NCBI GenBank assembly: GCA_964551215.1
Contig: CAZKBV010000017.1
Location: 1-26,216, forward strand
Source: JAFLUQ01 sp964551215
GTDB lineage: Bacteria > Bacillota > Clostridia > UMGS1883
Direction of reading: 5' to 3'
DNA length: 26,216 bases
Shown here: positions 1-6,179 of the stretch, piece by piece
Layout: every line of letters begins with the position of its first letter
How positions within the stretch are numbered: the stretch's first letter is position 1
Position numbers and translations under genes: made by a program
The notes under the pieces: model-generated
Databases searched by the model: none
What the model was told of the DNA's origin: nothing
Seen by the model: only the letters and a program-made list of their open reading frames with translations

Positions 1-10
1 TATCGCAAGC

Positions 11-36
11 TCCACTCCTTGCAAGCAAAGTGGAGC
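11..36. other. Small stem-loop at the left edge of the window
   Basis: Six bases CTCCAC pair with GTGGAG around a 14-base loop. It lies in the noncoding stretch upstream of the ABC permease gene. With the upstream gene outside the window, I cannot say whether it belongs to a terminator or a leader. No gene was recognised in positions 1-198. Confidence 0.35.
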
Positions 37-134
37 GTTGCTCCGATTTAAACGCAAAGACTCCCCTTATGTTTCGTCCGCCGCAAGCTCCGTTCTAAGT
101 CGGCTTTGGGGAAGCTCTCGTATTTAAAAATCAC

Positions 135-175
135 CTCTAAAGCCCGCCTTTTCTTTTTTAAACGGGCTTTTAGAG
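135..175 (+). promoter_or_regulatory. Stem-loop just upstream of the ABC permease
   Basis: Positions 135-146 (CTCTAAAGCCCG) pair with 163-175 apart from one bulged T, around a pyrimidine-rich loop. The stem ends about 10 bases before the ribosome binding site. Hairpins between a binding-protein gene and its permease gene often tune their relative expression. Here the binding-protein gene is only presumed, since it would lie outside the window. Confidence 0.45.
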
Positions 176-198
176 CCGCCCGTCAAAGGAGGGCTGTT

Positions 199-849
199 AT
201 GAATACCGCGGTTTTTATGCTTCTGCTTAAAAGTGCGTCCATGACGCTGAAAATGTTCGCCGTGACGCTTGTGTTCGCGATTCCGCTGGGGCTTGTTGTG
301 GCGGCTATGCGTATGAGCAGAATCCGGATTTTTAACATTCCGGCAAGAATTTTCGTTACCGTGCTTCGGGGAACGCCGTTGATGCTCCAGATAATGTTTG
401 TTTTTTACGCTCCGGGGCTTATACGGGCCATAAATTTCAGCTGGAACGGAAACAGGGTTCTGGCGGCGGCGGTGGCTCTTATAATAAACTACGCCGCGTA
501 CTATTGCGAAATTTTCCGAGGCGGCATAGAAGGAATCCCCGTTGGGCAGAGAGAAGCCGGCAAGGTGCTGGGGCTAAGTAAAATGCAGACATTTTTCATA
601 ATTATAATGCCTCAGGTTGTCAAGAGGGTGCTTCCTCCTTTGAGCAACGAAATTGCCAGTCTCGTAAAGGACACCTCCCTCATACAGGTGCTTGGCATTA
701 CCGAGCTTATGATAACGGCAAAGAAGCAGGCCTCCGCCAACGTCAGCATACTGCCCTACGCGGTGGCGGCTCTGTTTTATCTGGCAATCAATTCAATCGT
801 TTTGCATATTATGGCTTACTTTGAAAAGAAGCTCAACTATTACCGTTAG
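199..849 (+). CDS. Polar amino-acid ABC transporter permease
   Basis: This is the membrane subunit of a polar amino-acid (glutamine/cystine/arginine-type) importer. It forms the channel and docks the ATPase encoded next. The 216-residue protein starts at the ATG at 199, which follows AAAGGAGGG with good spacing. A longer frame from a TTG at 106 runs through a hairpin and adds an atypical basic leader, so I reject it. Several hydrophobic segments are visible. The cytoplasmic EAA-type loop is clear: REAGKVLGLSKMQTF followed by a Pro-Gln, the usual ATPase contact site. Length is normal for the HisM/GlnP permease family. It ends at 849, directly at the ATPase gene's Shine-Dalgarno sequence. The substrate cannot be told from the permease, and the partner binding protein is probably just upstream of the window. 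Confidence 0.9.
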   Translation: MNTAVFMLLLKSASMTLKMFAVTLVFAIPLGLVVAAMRMSRIRIFNIPARIFVTVLRGTPLMLQIMFVFYAPGLIRAINFSWNGNRVLAAAVALIINYAAYYCEIFRGGIEGIPVGQREAGKVLGLSKMQTFFIIIMPQVVKRVLPPLSNEIASLVKDTSLIQVLGITELMITAKKQASANVSILPYAVAALFYLAINSIVLHIMAYFEKKLNYYR

Positions 850-853
850 GAGG
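848..853 (+). promoter_or_regulatory. Ribosome binding site that decides the ATPase start
   Basis: AGGAGG overlaps the stop codon of the permease gene. Eight bases later comes ACG at 862, with no ATG, GTG or TTG at usable spacing. The site supports initiation near 862 rather than at TTG 919, which is 65 bases away and has no such sequence. Confidence 0.7.
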
Positions 854-861
854 GGAGCGTT

Positions 862-1614
862 ACGGAAACTGTATTAAGCGTCAGGAACCTAAAAAAGAAC
901 TTCGGCTCCCTTGAGGTTTTGAAGGACATTTCCTTTGATTTGCAAAAGGGGAACGTAATAAGTATTCTCGGCCCTTCCGGCAGCGGAAAATCCACCCTTT
1001 TAAGGTGTCTTACCCAGCTTGAAACCATAGATGACGGCGTTGTAACCATATGCGGAGACACTCTGTTCGCCGACGGGAAATACGCTCCGAAGCGGCAGCT
1101 TGGGAGCATAACCCTGAAAATCGGGCTGGTTTTTCAGAATTTTAACCTGTTTCCCCATATGTCCGTAATGGATAATATTATAACCGCTCCCATAAGGGTG
1201 AAAAAGATTCCACAAGAGGCGGCAAAAGAAACCGCCCGAGAGCTTCTGGGGAGAATCGGCCTTTCCGACAAGGCGGACTGTTACCCCTACCAGCTCAGCG
1301 GCGGACAGCAGCAGCGTGTGGCCATAGCCAGAGCTTTGGCGCTGGAGCCGGAGGTGCTTTTCTTTGACGAGCCAACCTCCGCCCTTGATCCCGAGCTGAC
1401 AGGGGAAGTGCTTAAGGTTATCCGTTCATTGGCGGACAGACACATGACCATGATAATAGTAACTCACGAAATGAATTTTGCCCGAAGCGTAAGCGACAGG
1501 ATAATTTTTATGGAAAACGGCATAATTGCCGAGGAAGGCGCTCCGGAGGAGCTGTTTAACAATCCGAAAAACGAACGCACAAGGGAATTTCTTGCGCACG
1601 TTTTGGAGAATTAA
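862..1614 (+). CDS. Polar amino-acid ABC transporter ATP-binding protein (apparent ACG start)
   Basis: This is the ATPase that powers the importer whose permease is encoded immediately upstream. Numbering from 862, the Walker A motif GPSGSGKS is at residues 37-44, the Q-loop (VFQNFNLFPH) begins near 90, the signature LSGGQQQR is near 145, Walker B VLFFDEP is near 166, and the switch His lies in VTHEM. The start is odd. The only ATG/GTG/TTG codon in frame near the front is TTG at 919. Starting there would remove the first beta strand and the aromatic A-loop residue (KKNFG) that stacks on adenine. Homology-like sequence TETVLSVRNLKKNFG runs back to 862, an ACG eight bases after AGGAGG. I therefore place the start at ACG 862 (250 residues, normal length); a changed or misread ATG is an alternative. 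Confidence 0.85.
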   Translation, partial: TETVLSVRNLKKNFGSLEVLKDISFDLQKGNVISILGPSGSGKSTLLRCLTQLETIDDGVVTICGDTLFADGKYAPKRQLGSITLKIGLVFQNFNLFPHMSVMDNIITAPIRVKKIPQEAAKETARELLGRIGLSDKADCYPYQLSGGQQQRVAIARALALEPEVLFFDEPTSALDPELTGEVLKVIRSLADRHMTMIIVTHEMNFARSVSDRIIFMENGIIAEEGAPEELFNNPKNERTREFLAHVLEN

Positions 1615-1644
1615 AAAAATTCATCAAAAAAATCAAAATTTGTC

Positions 1645-1673
1645 TTGATTAGTTTTAAATACTGTGGTATACT
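1645..1673 (+). promoter_or_regulatory. Sigma-A promoter with extended -10
   Basis: The -35 box TTGATT (1645-1650) is separated by 17 bases from the -10 box TATACT (1668-1673), which is preceded by TGG at 1665-1667 as an extended -10. It lies downstream of the ABC operon and upstream of the acidic-tail membrane protein, so that gene has its own transcript with a leader of about 190 bases. Confidence 0.75.
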
Positions 1674-1679
1674 AAAATT

Positions 1680-1868
1680 ATTAAAGTGTAGCTCTAAAAG
1701 CCGTTTTGAAAAGAAAAAACGAGCATGGCCCGCGAAAAAGGGCAAACCGGATAGGCAGGGGCTTGCCGCCTTGCGAAGGGGTTCGGCGCGGCATAGGCGG
1801 CGCGTTATGGGCGTTTTTTCTCAAACAAGGTTTAGGGTTGACCTAATAATCAAATGGAGGGTTTAACT
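1680..1868 (+). promoter_or_regulatory. Long GC-rich structured leader, class not recognised
   Basis: Between the promoter and the ATG at 1869 there are about 190 bases much richer in G+C than other spacers here. Complementary arms GCCGCCT (from about 1765) and AGGCGGC (to about 1802) can pair, and a run of six T follows near 1814. That layout could fit an attenuator or a structured leader. I cannot match it to a known riboswitch, and no convincing coding frame is present. Confidence 0.35.
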
Positions 1869-2435
1869 ATGGACGAACGTGAAACAAGACCGGCTCGCGC
1901 AGCAAGAAGCAGCAAGAAGCAGCAAAAAACCACTCTTCTTGCGGTTATTGCCATTGTTTTGCTTTTAATCGGAGGCCTTATCGGCGGCGCAATACAGAGC
2001 GGAAAAGCCAAAAAGGCAAAGAACGAGCTTGAAAAGGCCACGGCTGAATTTAATAATCAAATAACCGTGTACGAGGAAAAAATTGCCGCGTATGAAGCTG
2101 AAATTGCGGCAAAGCAACAGCAGATTGATGAAATGGGCAGCGCGGAGGTCAATCCCGAAGAGGAGCCGACCGAGGCGCCGGAGGATAACTATACCGACGA
2201 TGAGCCTGAAAACACAAGCTCCGGCGGATGGTTCGGCAAGCTCATAATCATATTCATTCTTGTGGTTCTTGTGGTAGCCGCTCTTTTCGTGGCAATCAAC
2301 GCCTTTACGAAAAATCGTGACGACGACGAGGACGACGATGATTATGATGATGAAGACGACGATGAGGATTATGACGACGACGATTACGACTACGACGATG
2401 ATTACGACGCGGATGACGAGGACGACGACGAGTAA
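1869..2435 (+). CDS. Two-pass membrane protein with coiled coil and poly-acidic tail
   Basis: I do not recognise a family. The 188-residue protein starts at the ATG at 1869, seven bases after GGAGGG. Residues 1-20 are basic and 22-43 form a membrane helix. Residues 46-89 are a Lys/Glu/Gln-rich stretch with coiled-coil character, followed by a Pro/Glu-rich acidic linker. Residues 124-146 form a second membrane helix. From about 151 to 188 the tail is Asp, Glu and Tyr apart from one Ala. With basic residues before helix 1 and Lys-Asn-Arg after helix 2, the likely topology is both ends in the cytoplasm and the coiled coil outside. The gene is single, with its own promoter and a terminator after it. 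The tail could bind metal ions or basic proteins, but no function can be assigned. Confidence 0.8.
   Translation: MDERETRPARAARSSKKQQKTTLLAVIAIVLLLIGGLIGGAIQSGKAKKAKNELEKATAEFNNQITVYEEKIAAYEAEIAAKQQQIDEMGSAEVNPEEEPTEAPEDNYTDDEPENTSSGGWFGKLIIIFILVVLVVAALFVAINAFTKNRDDDEDDDDYDDEDDDEDYDDDDYDYDDDYDADDEDDDE
2319..2432 (+). repeat. In-frame GAC/GAT/GAG triplet tract
   Basis: The last ~38 codons of the membrane protein are GAY and GAR codons interspersed with TAY. This gives a degenerate trinucleotide repeat at DNA level and an almost pure Asp/Glu/Tyr tail at protein level. Gain or loss of triplets would change tail length without shifting the frame. Confidence 0.75.
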
Positions 2436-2494
2436 CGGACAGGCGTAATATGCGCCGCTACCTTGCGACGGCGAAAATTTAATTGTTTACATAC

Positions 2495-2527
2495 CGCGCT
2501 TTTTCGGCTCAGGCCGGCAAAGCGCGG
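2495..2527 (+). other. Stem-loop preceding a terminator
   Basis: CCGCGCTTT pairs with AAAGCGCGG about 15 bases later. It sits between the acidic-tail gene and the terminator hairpin at 2533 and may protect the 3' end of that transcript. Confidence 0.5.
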
Positions 2528-2532
2528 CTAAG

Positions 2533-2557
2533 TCCCCCGGCAAAACCGGGGGATTTT
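2533..2557 (+). terminator. Rho-independent terminator
   Basis: TCCCCCGG (2533-2540) pairs perfectly with CCGGGGGA (2546-2553) over the loop CAAAA, followed by TTTT at 2554-2557. It ends the acidic-tail gene transcript and separates it from the primase-like cluster. Confidence 0.8.
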
Positions 2558-2634
2558 CGGTATAACCCGCGCGCGTATTCTCCGCCGCCTCAGAGACGGG
2601 CGGCAATCCGCGCTTTGGGAAGGGGGTCTTTAAA

Positions 2635-4338
2635 ATGCTGACCGTACCGGGAAAATATATCGGTCCGGACCAAGAGGAATACTCAATGCTTATAACGGCT
2701 TCCGACGGCCAAACAGGCGAAAAGACCGTTTTATACCGCCATAGCGGCGGCGGCCGATTTTACAGTCTTTCTATCGAGGAATGGAACCGTAAGTTTACTC
2801 CCGTGGAGGAAGCGGCCTTAAAACAGCACCTTGCCGAAAACGACCCCACCGACATTGAACGCCGCTTTCTTGAACTGTTTTCCGGAAGGGAAACCGTATA
2901 TACCATCCACTGGAAAAACGCCTTCGCTTCGGAGGGCTATAACTACGCCTGCGCAAACAGCGGCATTGCCGACGGCTGTATGGCGGGAACGGATAGCTGC
3001 AAGAACTGCCGCCAAGGAAAATTTAAGGCTTACGGTCTTGGAGCCGTGCGGGATCAGCTTTCCGGCGCGGTCACAGCGGGCGTTTTTCCGGTAAGCCGTG
3101 ACGGAAGGTGCAGTTTTGCGGTAATTGAGGCAAAAACGAAAGCTCAGGCCCGGGCGCTTTTAAGCGTCTGCCGCGAAAAGGATATTCCCGCGTATTGCGA
3201 AATGTTTCGCGGCGGCTTCCGCGTTTGGTTTTTCTTTGCCTCTCCCGTGGCGGCAAAGTCGGCGGCGTCTTTGGGAAACTGCGTTATTACTGCCGCGATG
3301 AACGTTTCTCCATGCGTAACTTTTGAGCTTTACGACGCTGTTTCCCCGAAATGCAGGGATATTGCCGAAGGCTCTTTCGGGAAGCCCGTAATTCTTCCGC
3401 TATGCAAATCAAAGAGGTTTTCCTCCTGCTTTATCGGGGAGGACTTTAAGCCCCTGCCCTACGGCGACGGGGCGATTATCGGCTTCCGCACCTTAACAAA
3501 AGGCTATCTTGCCGACAGGCTGAACGAGCTGGGCAATGTCGATACGGGGCGTTTTAACTTGACCGCAAGGCAGCGGCTCGACGCCTGCGAGTTCCCCGCT
3601 ACGCTTAATATAACCGCAGAGGCCATGCTGAAAATAGACAAGACGGACATTCCGGCCAAGACTCTTTCGGTTCTTCGCCGTATGTGCGCCTTTAAGGCTC
3701 CGGATGCCGCCGAGGAAGAATTTGCCCCCTCGGCGCCTGTGATAAATCAATGCTTCACGGAAACCGAACGGGAGATGTTTCTCCCGAGGGGAGTATTTGA
3801 GGATTTAAAGGCCCTGCTGAAGCTTTCCTCCGCCGAATACACCTTTACGGACAAACGCACAAAGGGCCGGAATCTGTTTTTCGGTTTTAATAAGCCCCTA
3901 AGCGGCAGCGCCGCCGCGGCCGCGCGGGAAGCGCTTGCGCTTAAGGAAGGAATAATCCTCGGCAGCGTTGGCAGCGGCAAAACAATGGCTGTAGCCAAAA
4001 TCATCGGGGAGCTGAGTACAAACACCCTGATTCTGACGGCGGACGAAACCACCCGAAGACGGTGGATGGGAAATATTTTGGGTCTTTTCGGCATTGACTG
4101 CGAAAAGAGCGGCGACAAAATAGACATACGGCTTATGACCGACGAAAAAATCAAGGATAAATACGGGCTTGTTATCCTTGCGGATTGCAGCCGCCTTCCC
4201 ATGAACGATGAAATTTTCAGGCGGATTTCCCGACTTTCCCCGGCAAATATGTACGCAATAACCGCCGACGATAAGCGCCGCGACGGCTTGTGGGCCTATT
4301 TTACCATGCTTTGCGGAGATATCATATATAGAATGTGA
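2635..4338 (+). CDS. Degenerate TOTE-type AEP primase fused to a half SF2 helicase (paralogue A), with DUF1653-like N-terminus
   Basis: The ATG at 2635 follows AAGGGGG with normal spacing; 567 residues. Residues 1-55 (PGKYIG, EYSMLITASDGQTGEKTVLYRH, then FYSLSIEEW) resemble DUF1653. A probable zinc cluster follows at Cys106, 115, 122 and 125. Residues 145-290 match the AEP domain of TOTE conflict-system primases: GVFPVSRDGRCSFAVIEAK, FRVWFFFASPVAA, ELYDAVSP, GSFGKPVILPL. The catalytic Asp-x-Asp has become Glu165-Ala-Lys167, and the catalytic His of motif II is Arg196. Then come LPRG (384-387), a P-loop GSVGSGKT (443-450), NTLIL, ADCS (516-519) in place of DECH, and AITADDKRRDGLWA, the motif III region. 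The protein stops after helicase lobe 1, with no lobe 2. It is probably inactive as a primase and unable to translocate, but may bind nucleic acid and ATP. The frame is intact and codon use resembles the neighbours. Family assignment is from memory of conserved motifs. Confidence 0.75.
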   Translation: MLTVPGKYIGPDQEEYSMLITASDGQTGEKTVLYRHSGGGRFYSLSIEEWNRKFTPVEEAALKQHLAENDPTDIERRFLELFSGRETVYTIHWKNAFASEGYNYACANSGIADGCMAGTDSCKNCRQGKFKAYGLGAVRDQLSGAVTAGVFPVSRDGRCSFAVIEAKTKAQARALLSVCREKDIPAYCEMFRGGFRVWFFFASPVAAKSAASLGNCVITAAMNVSPCVTFELYDAVSPKCRDIAEGSFGKPVILPLCKSKRFSSCFIGEDFKPLPYGDGAIIGFRTLTKGYLADRLNELGNVDTGRFNLTARQRLDACEFPATLNITAEAMLKIDKTDIPAKTLSVLRRMCAFKAPDAAEEEFAPSAPVINQCFTETEREMFLPRGVFEDLKALLKLSSAEYTFTDKRTKGRNLFFGFNKPLSGSAAAAAREALALKEGIILGSVGSGKTMAVAKIIGELSTNTLILTADETTRRRWMGNILGLFGIDCEKSGDKIDIRLMTDEKIKDKYGLVILADCSRLPMNDEIFRRISRLSPANMYAITADDKRRDGLWAYFTMLCGDIIYRM

Positions 4339-4394
4339 AAAACCGAAGCGGATAATTCCCGTTTTTAAATAAAAGACAATAGGAGGATGACTCT

Positions 4395-6152
4395 ATGAAA
4401 GCCATAACAGACGTATTGACGGATATAATAAGCAAGGGCTTTGAGGAGTGCGGCTACAGCGGCGAGCTTGGAGCCGTCAGCGTGTCCGACCGGATGGATC
4501 TTTGCCAGTTCCAGTGCAACGGAGCCTTCGGCGGAGCAAAGCTTTACAAAAAAGCTCCCTTCATAATAGCCGAGGAGGTAAAGGCTAAAATTGAAGGAAA
4601 TTCCCTCATAGGCAAGGCGGAGGTTGTCCGCCCGGGATTTTTGAACATCACTCTTGACGACATCGCCCTTACAAAGCTTGTGCGGGATATTTCACTGGAT
4701 GAAAACTTAGGCGTGCCTCAGGCGGAAAAGTCCGAGACTATAATAATAGATTACGGCGGCCCCAACGTGGCTAAGCCCCTTCACATAGGCCACCTGAGAA
4801 GCGCCATTATCGGCGAAGCCATAAAGCGGCTTATGAGAGCCACGGGCAACAAGGTGTACGGCGATATCCACTTAGGCGACTGGGGGCTTCAGATAGGGCT
4901 TGTCATTGCGGAGCTTAAGGAACGCAATCCCGAATGGAGGTGCTTTGCCGAGGATTACTCCCCTTCCGACGGCGTTCCGGAGCTGGATGCGGACACTTTA
5001 AACGAGGTGTATCCCTTTGCCTCCAAAAAGAGCAAGGAGAACCCCGAATTTAAGGCGGCGGCCCATGAGGCTACCTTTGAGCTGCAAAACGGCCGCAGCG
5101 GATATATTGCCCTTTGGAAGGAGATACTTCGAGTAAGCGTTGGGGACCTGAAAGCCAACTACGCCCGTCTGGGAGTGGATTTTGACCTTTGGTACGGGGA
5201 AAGCGACGCGAACAAATATGAGCCGGAGCTGATAAGAATACTTACCGAAAAAGGCCTGCTTGTGGAAAGCGAGGGAGCAAAGGTCGTGGAGGTTGCCCAA
5301 GATGACGATAAGGCTCCGATGCCGCCGGTCATCATCAAGAAAAGCGACAATTCCAGCATTTACGCCACCACCGACCTTTCCACCATTATTCAGAGGCAAA
5401 GGGATTTCAATCCCGACAAAATATGGTATGTGGTGGATAAGCGCCAGAACCTTCACTTTACTCAGGTTTTCCGCTGCGCAAGAAAGGCGGAGCTTGTGAG
5501 GCCGGAATGTGAGCTTGAATTTTTGGGCTTCGGCACAATGAACGGCAGCGACGGCCACGCCTATAAAACCCGCGACGGAGGCGTAATGCGTCTGAGTGAT
5601 CTGCTTGATACGGCGGAAAAGGCGGCGGCTGAAAAGCTCAGCGCCAGCGAATTTACCGCCGACGGACAGCGCGGCGAAACCGCCCGCCGTGTAGGCGTTG
5701 CGGCCATTAAGTTCGGCGACCTTATCAACCACCGAAGCAAGGACTATATTTTCGATATGGACAAGTTTCTTTCCTTCGAGGGAAAAACGGGAACATATCT
5801 GCTTTACACCGTAACGAGAATAAATTCCATACTGAAAAAGGTGGAACGGGACGAAACCGCTCCCATAAGCTGCGCGGCGGTGTATACCGACGCGGAGCGT
5901 GAGCTTATGCTGGCAATGCTCCTCGCCGGAGAAGCCTTTAAACGCGCGGCGGCGGAAAAGGCCCCCAACTATATATGCGAAAGCGCCTACGCTCTGGCGG
6001 CGGCCTTTTCTAAATTTTATCATGACAATCATATTGCCGGGGAAACCGACACGGATAAAAGGAACGCATGGATAGGCTTGTGCGCTCTTACAAAGCGTAT
6101 GCTTCTTAAGCATTTGGAGGTGCTTTCCATAGAGCCGGTAGAGAGTATGTAG
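4395..6152 (+). CDS. argS: Arginyl-tRNA synthetase
   Basis: This class I synthetase charges tRNA-Arg with arginine in the cytoplasm. The 585-residue protein starts at the ATG at 4395 after AGGAGG. The N-terminal Add1-type domain carries DLCQFQCNGAFGGAK. The HIGH motif is LHIGH at 129-133 inside KPLHIGHLRSAIIG. The region replacing KMSKS is MNGSDGHAYKTRDGG near residue 385-395, as is usual for ArgRS, which often lacks the canonical lysine motif. The C-terminal helical anticodon-binding domain ends at EPVESM. Length is normal. It lies 56 bases after paralogue A and 27 bases before paralogue B, all on the same strand, so the three are probably co-transcribed. Confidence 0.97.
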   Translation: MKAITDVLTDIISKGFEECGYSGELGAVSVSDRMDLCQFQCNGAFGGAKLYKKAPFIIAEEVKAKIEGNSLIGKAEVVRPGFLNITLDDIALTKLVRDISLDENLGVPQAEKSETIIIDYGGPNVAKPLHIGHLRSAIIGEAIKRLMRATGNKVYGDIHLGDWGLQIGLVIAELKERNPEWRCFAEDYSPSDGVPELDADTLNEVYPFASKKSKENPEFKAAAHEATFELQNGRSGYIALWKEILRVSVGDLKANYARLGVDFDLWYGESDANKYEPELIRILTEKGLLVESEGAKVVEVAQDDDKAPMPPVIIKKSDNSSIYATTDLSTIIQRQRDFNPDKIWYVVDKRQNLHFTQVFRCARKAELVRPECELEFLGFGTMNGSDGHAYKTRDGGVMRLSDLLDTAEKAAAEKLSASEFTADGQRGETARRVGVAAIKFGDLINHRSKDYIFDMDKFLSFEGKTGTYLLYTVTRINSILKKVERDETAPISCAAVYTDAERELMLAMLLAGEAFKRAAAEKAPNYICESAYALAAAFSKFYHDNHIAGETDTDKRNAWIGLCALTKRMLLKHLEVLSIEPVESM

Positions 6153-6179
6153 ATTTTTAAATACAGGGGGGAGTTTGCC

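Noticed and set aside
106..198. N-terminal extension of the ABC permease from TTG 106
   Set aside because: It is encoded by a hairpin region, lacks a ribosome site, and the ATG at 199 has a strong one.
1720..1800. Resemblance of GGGCAAACC in the leader to the c-di-GMP-I riboswitch
   Set aside because: Only this short string matches; the following conserved GCAAAGCC-type segment and tetraloop receptor are not seen.
2319..2432. Triplet tract considered as a CRISPR or minisatellite array
   Set aside because: There are no spacers or fixed repeat unit; it is codon-level low complexity inside a gene.
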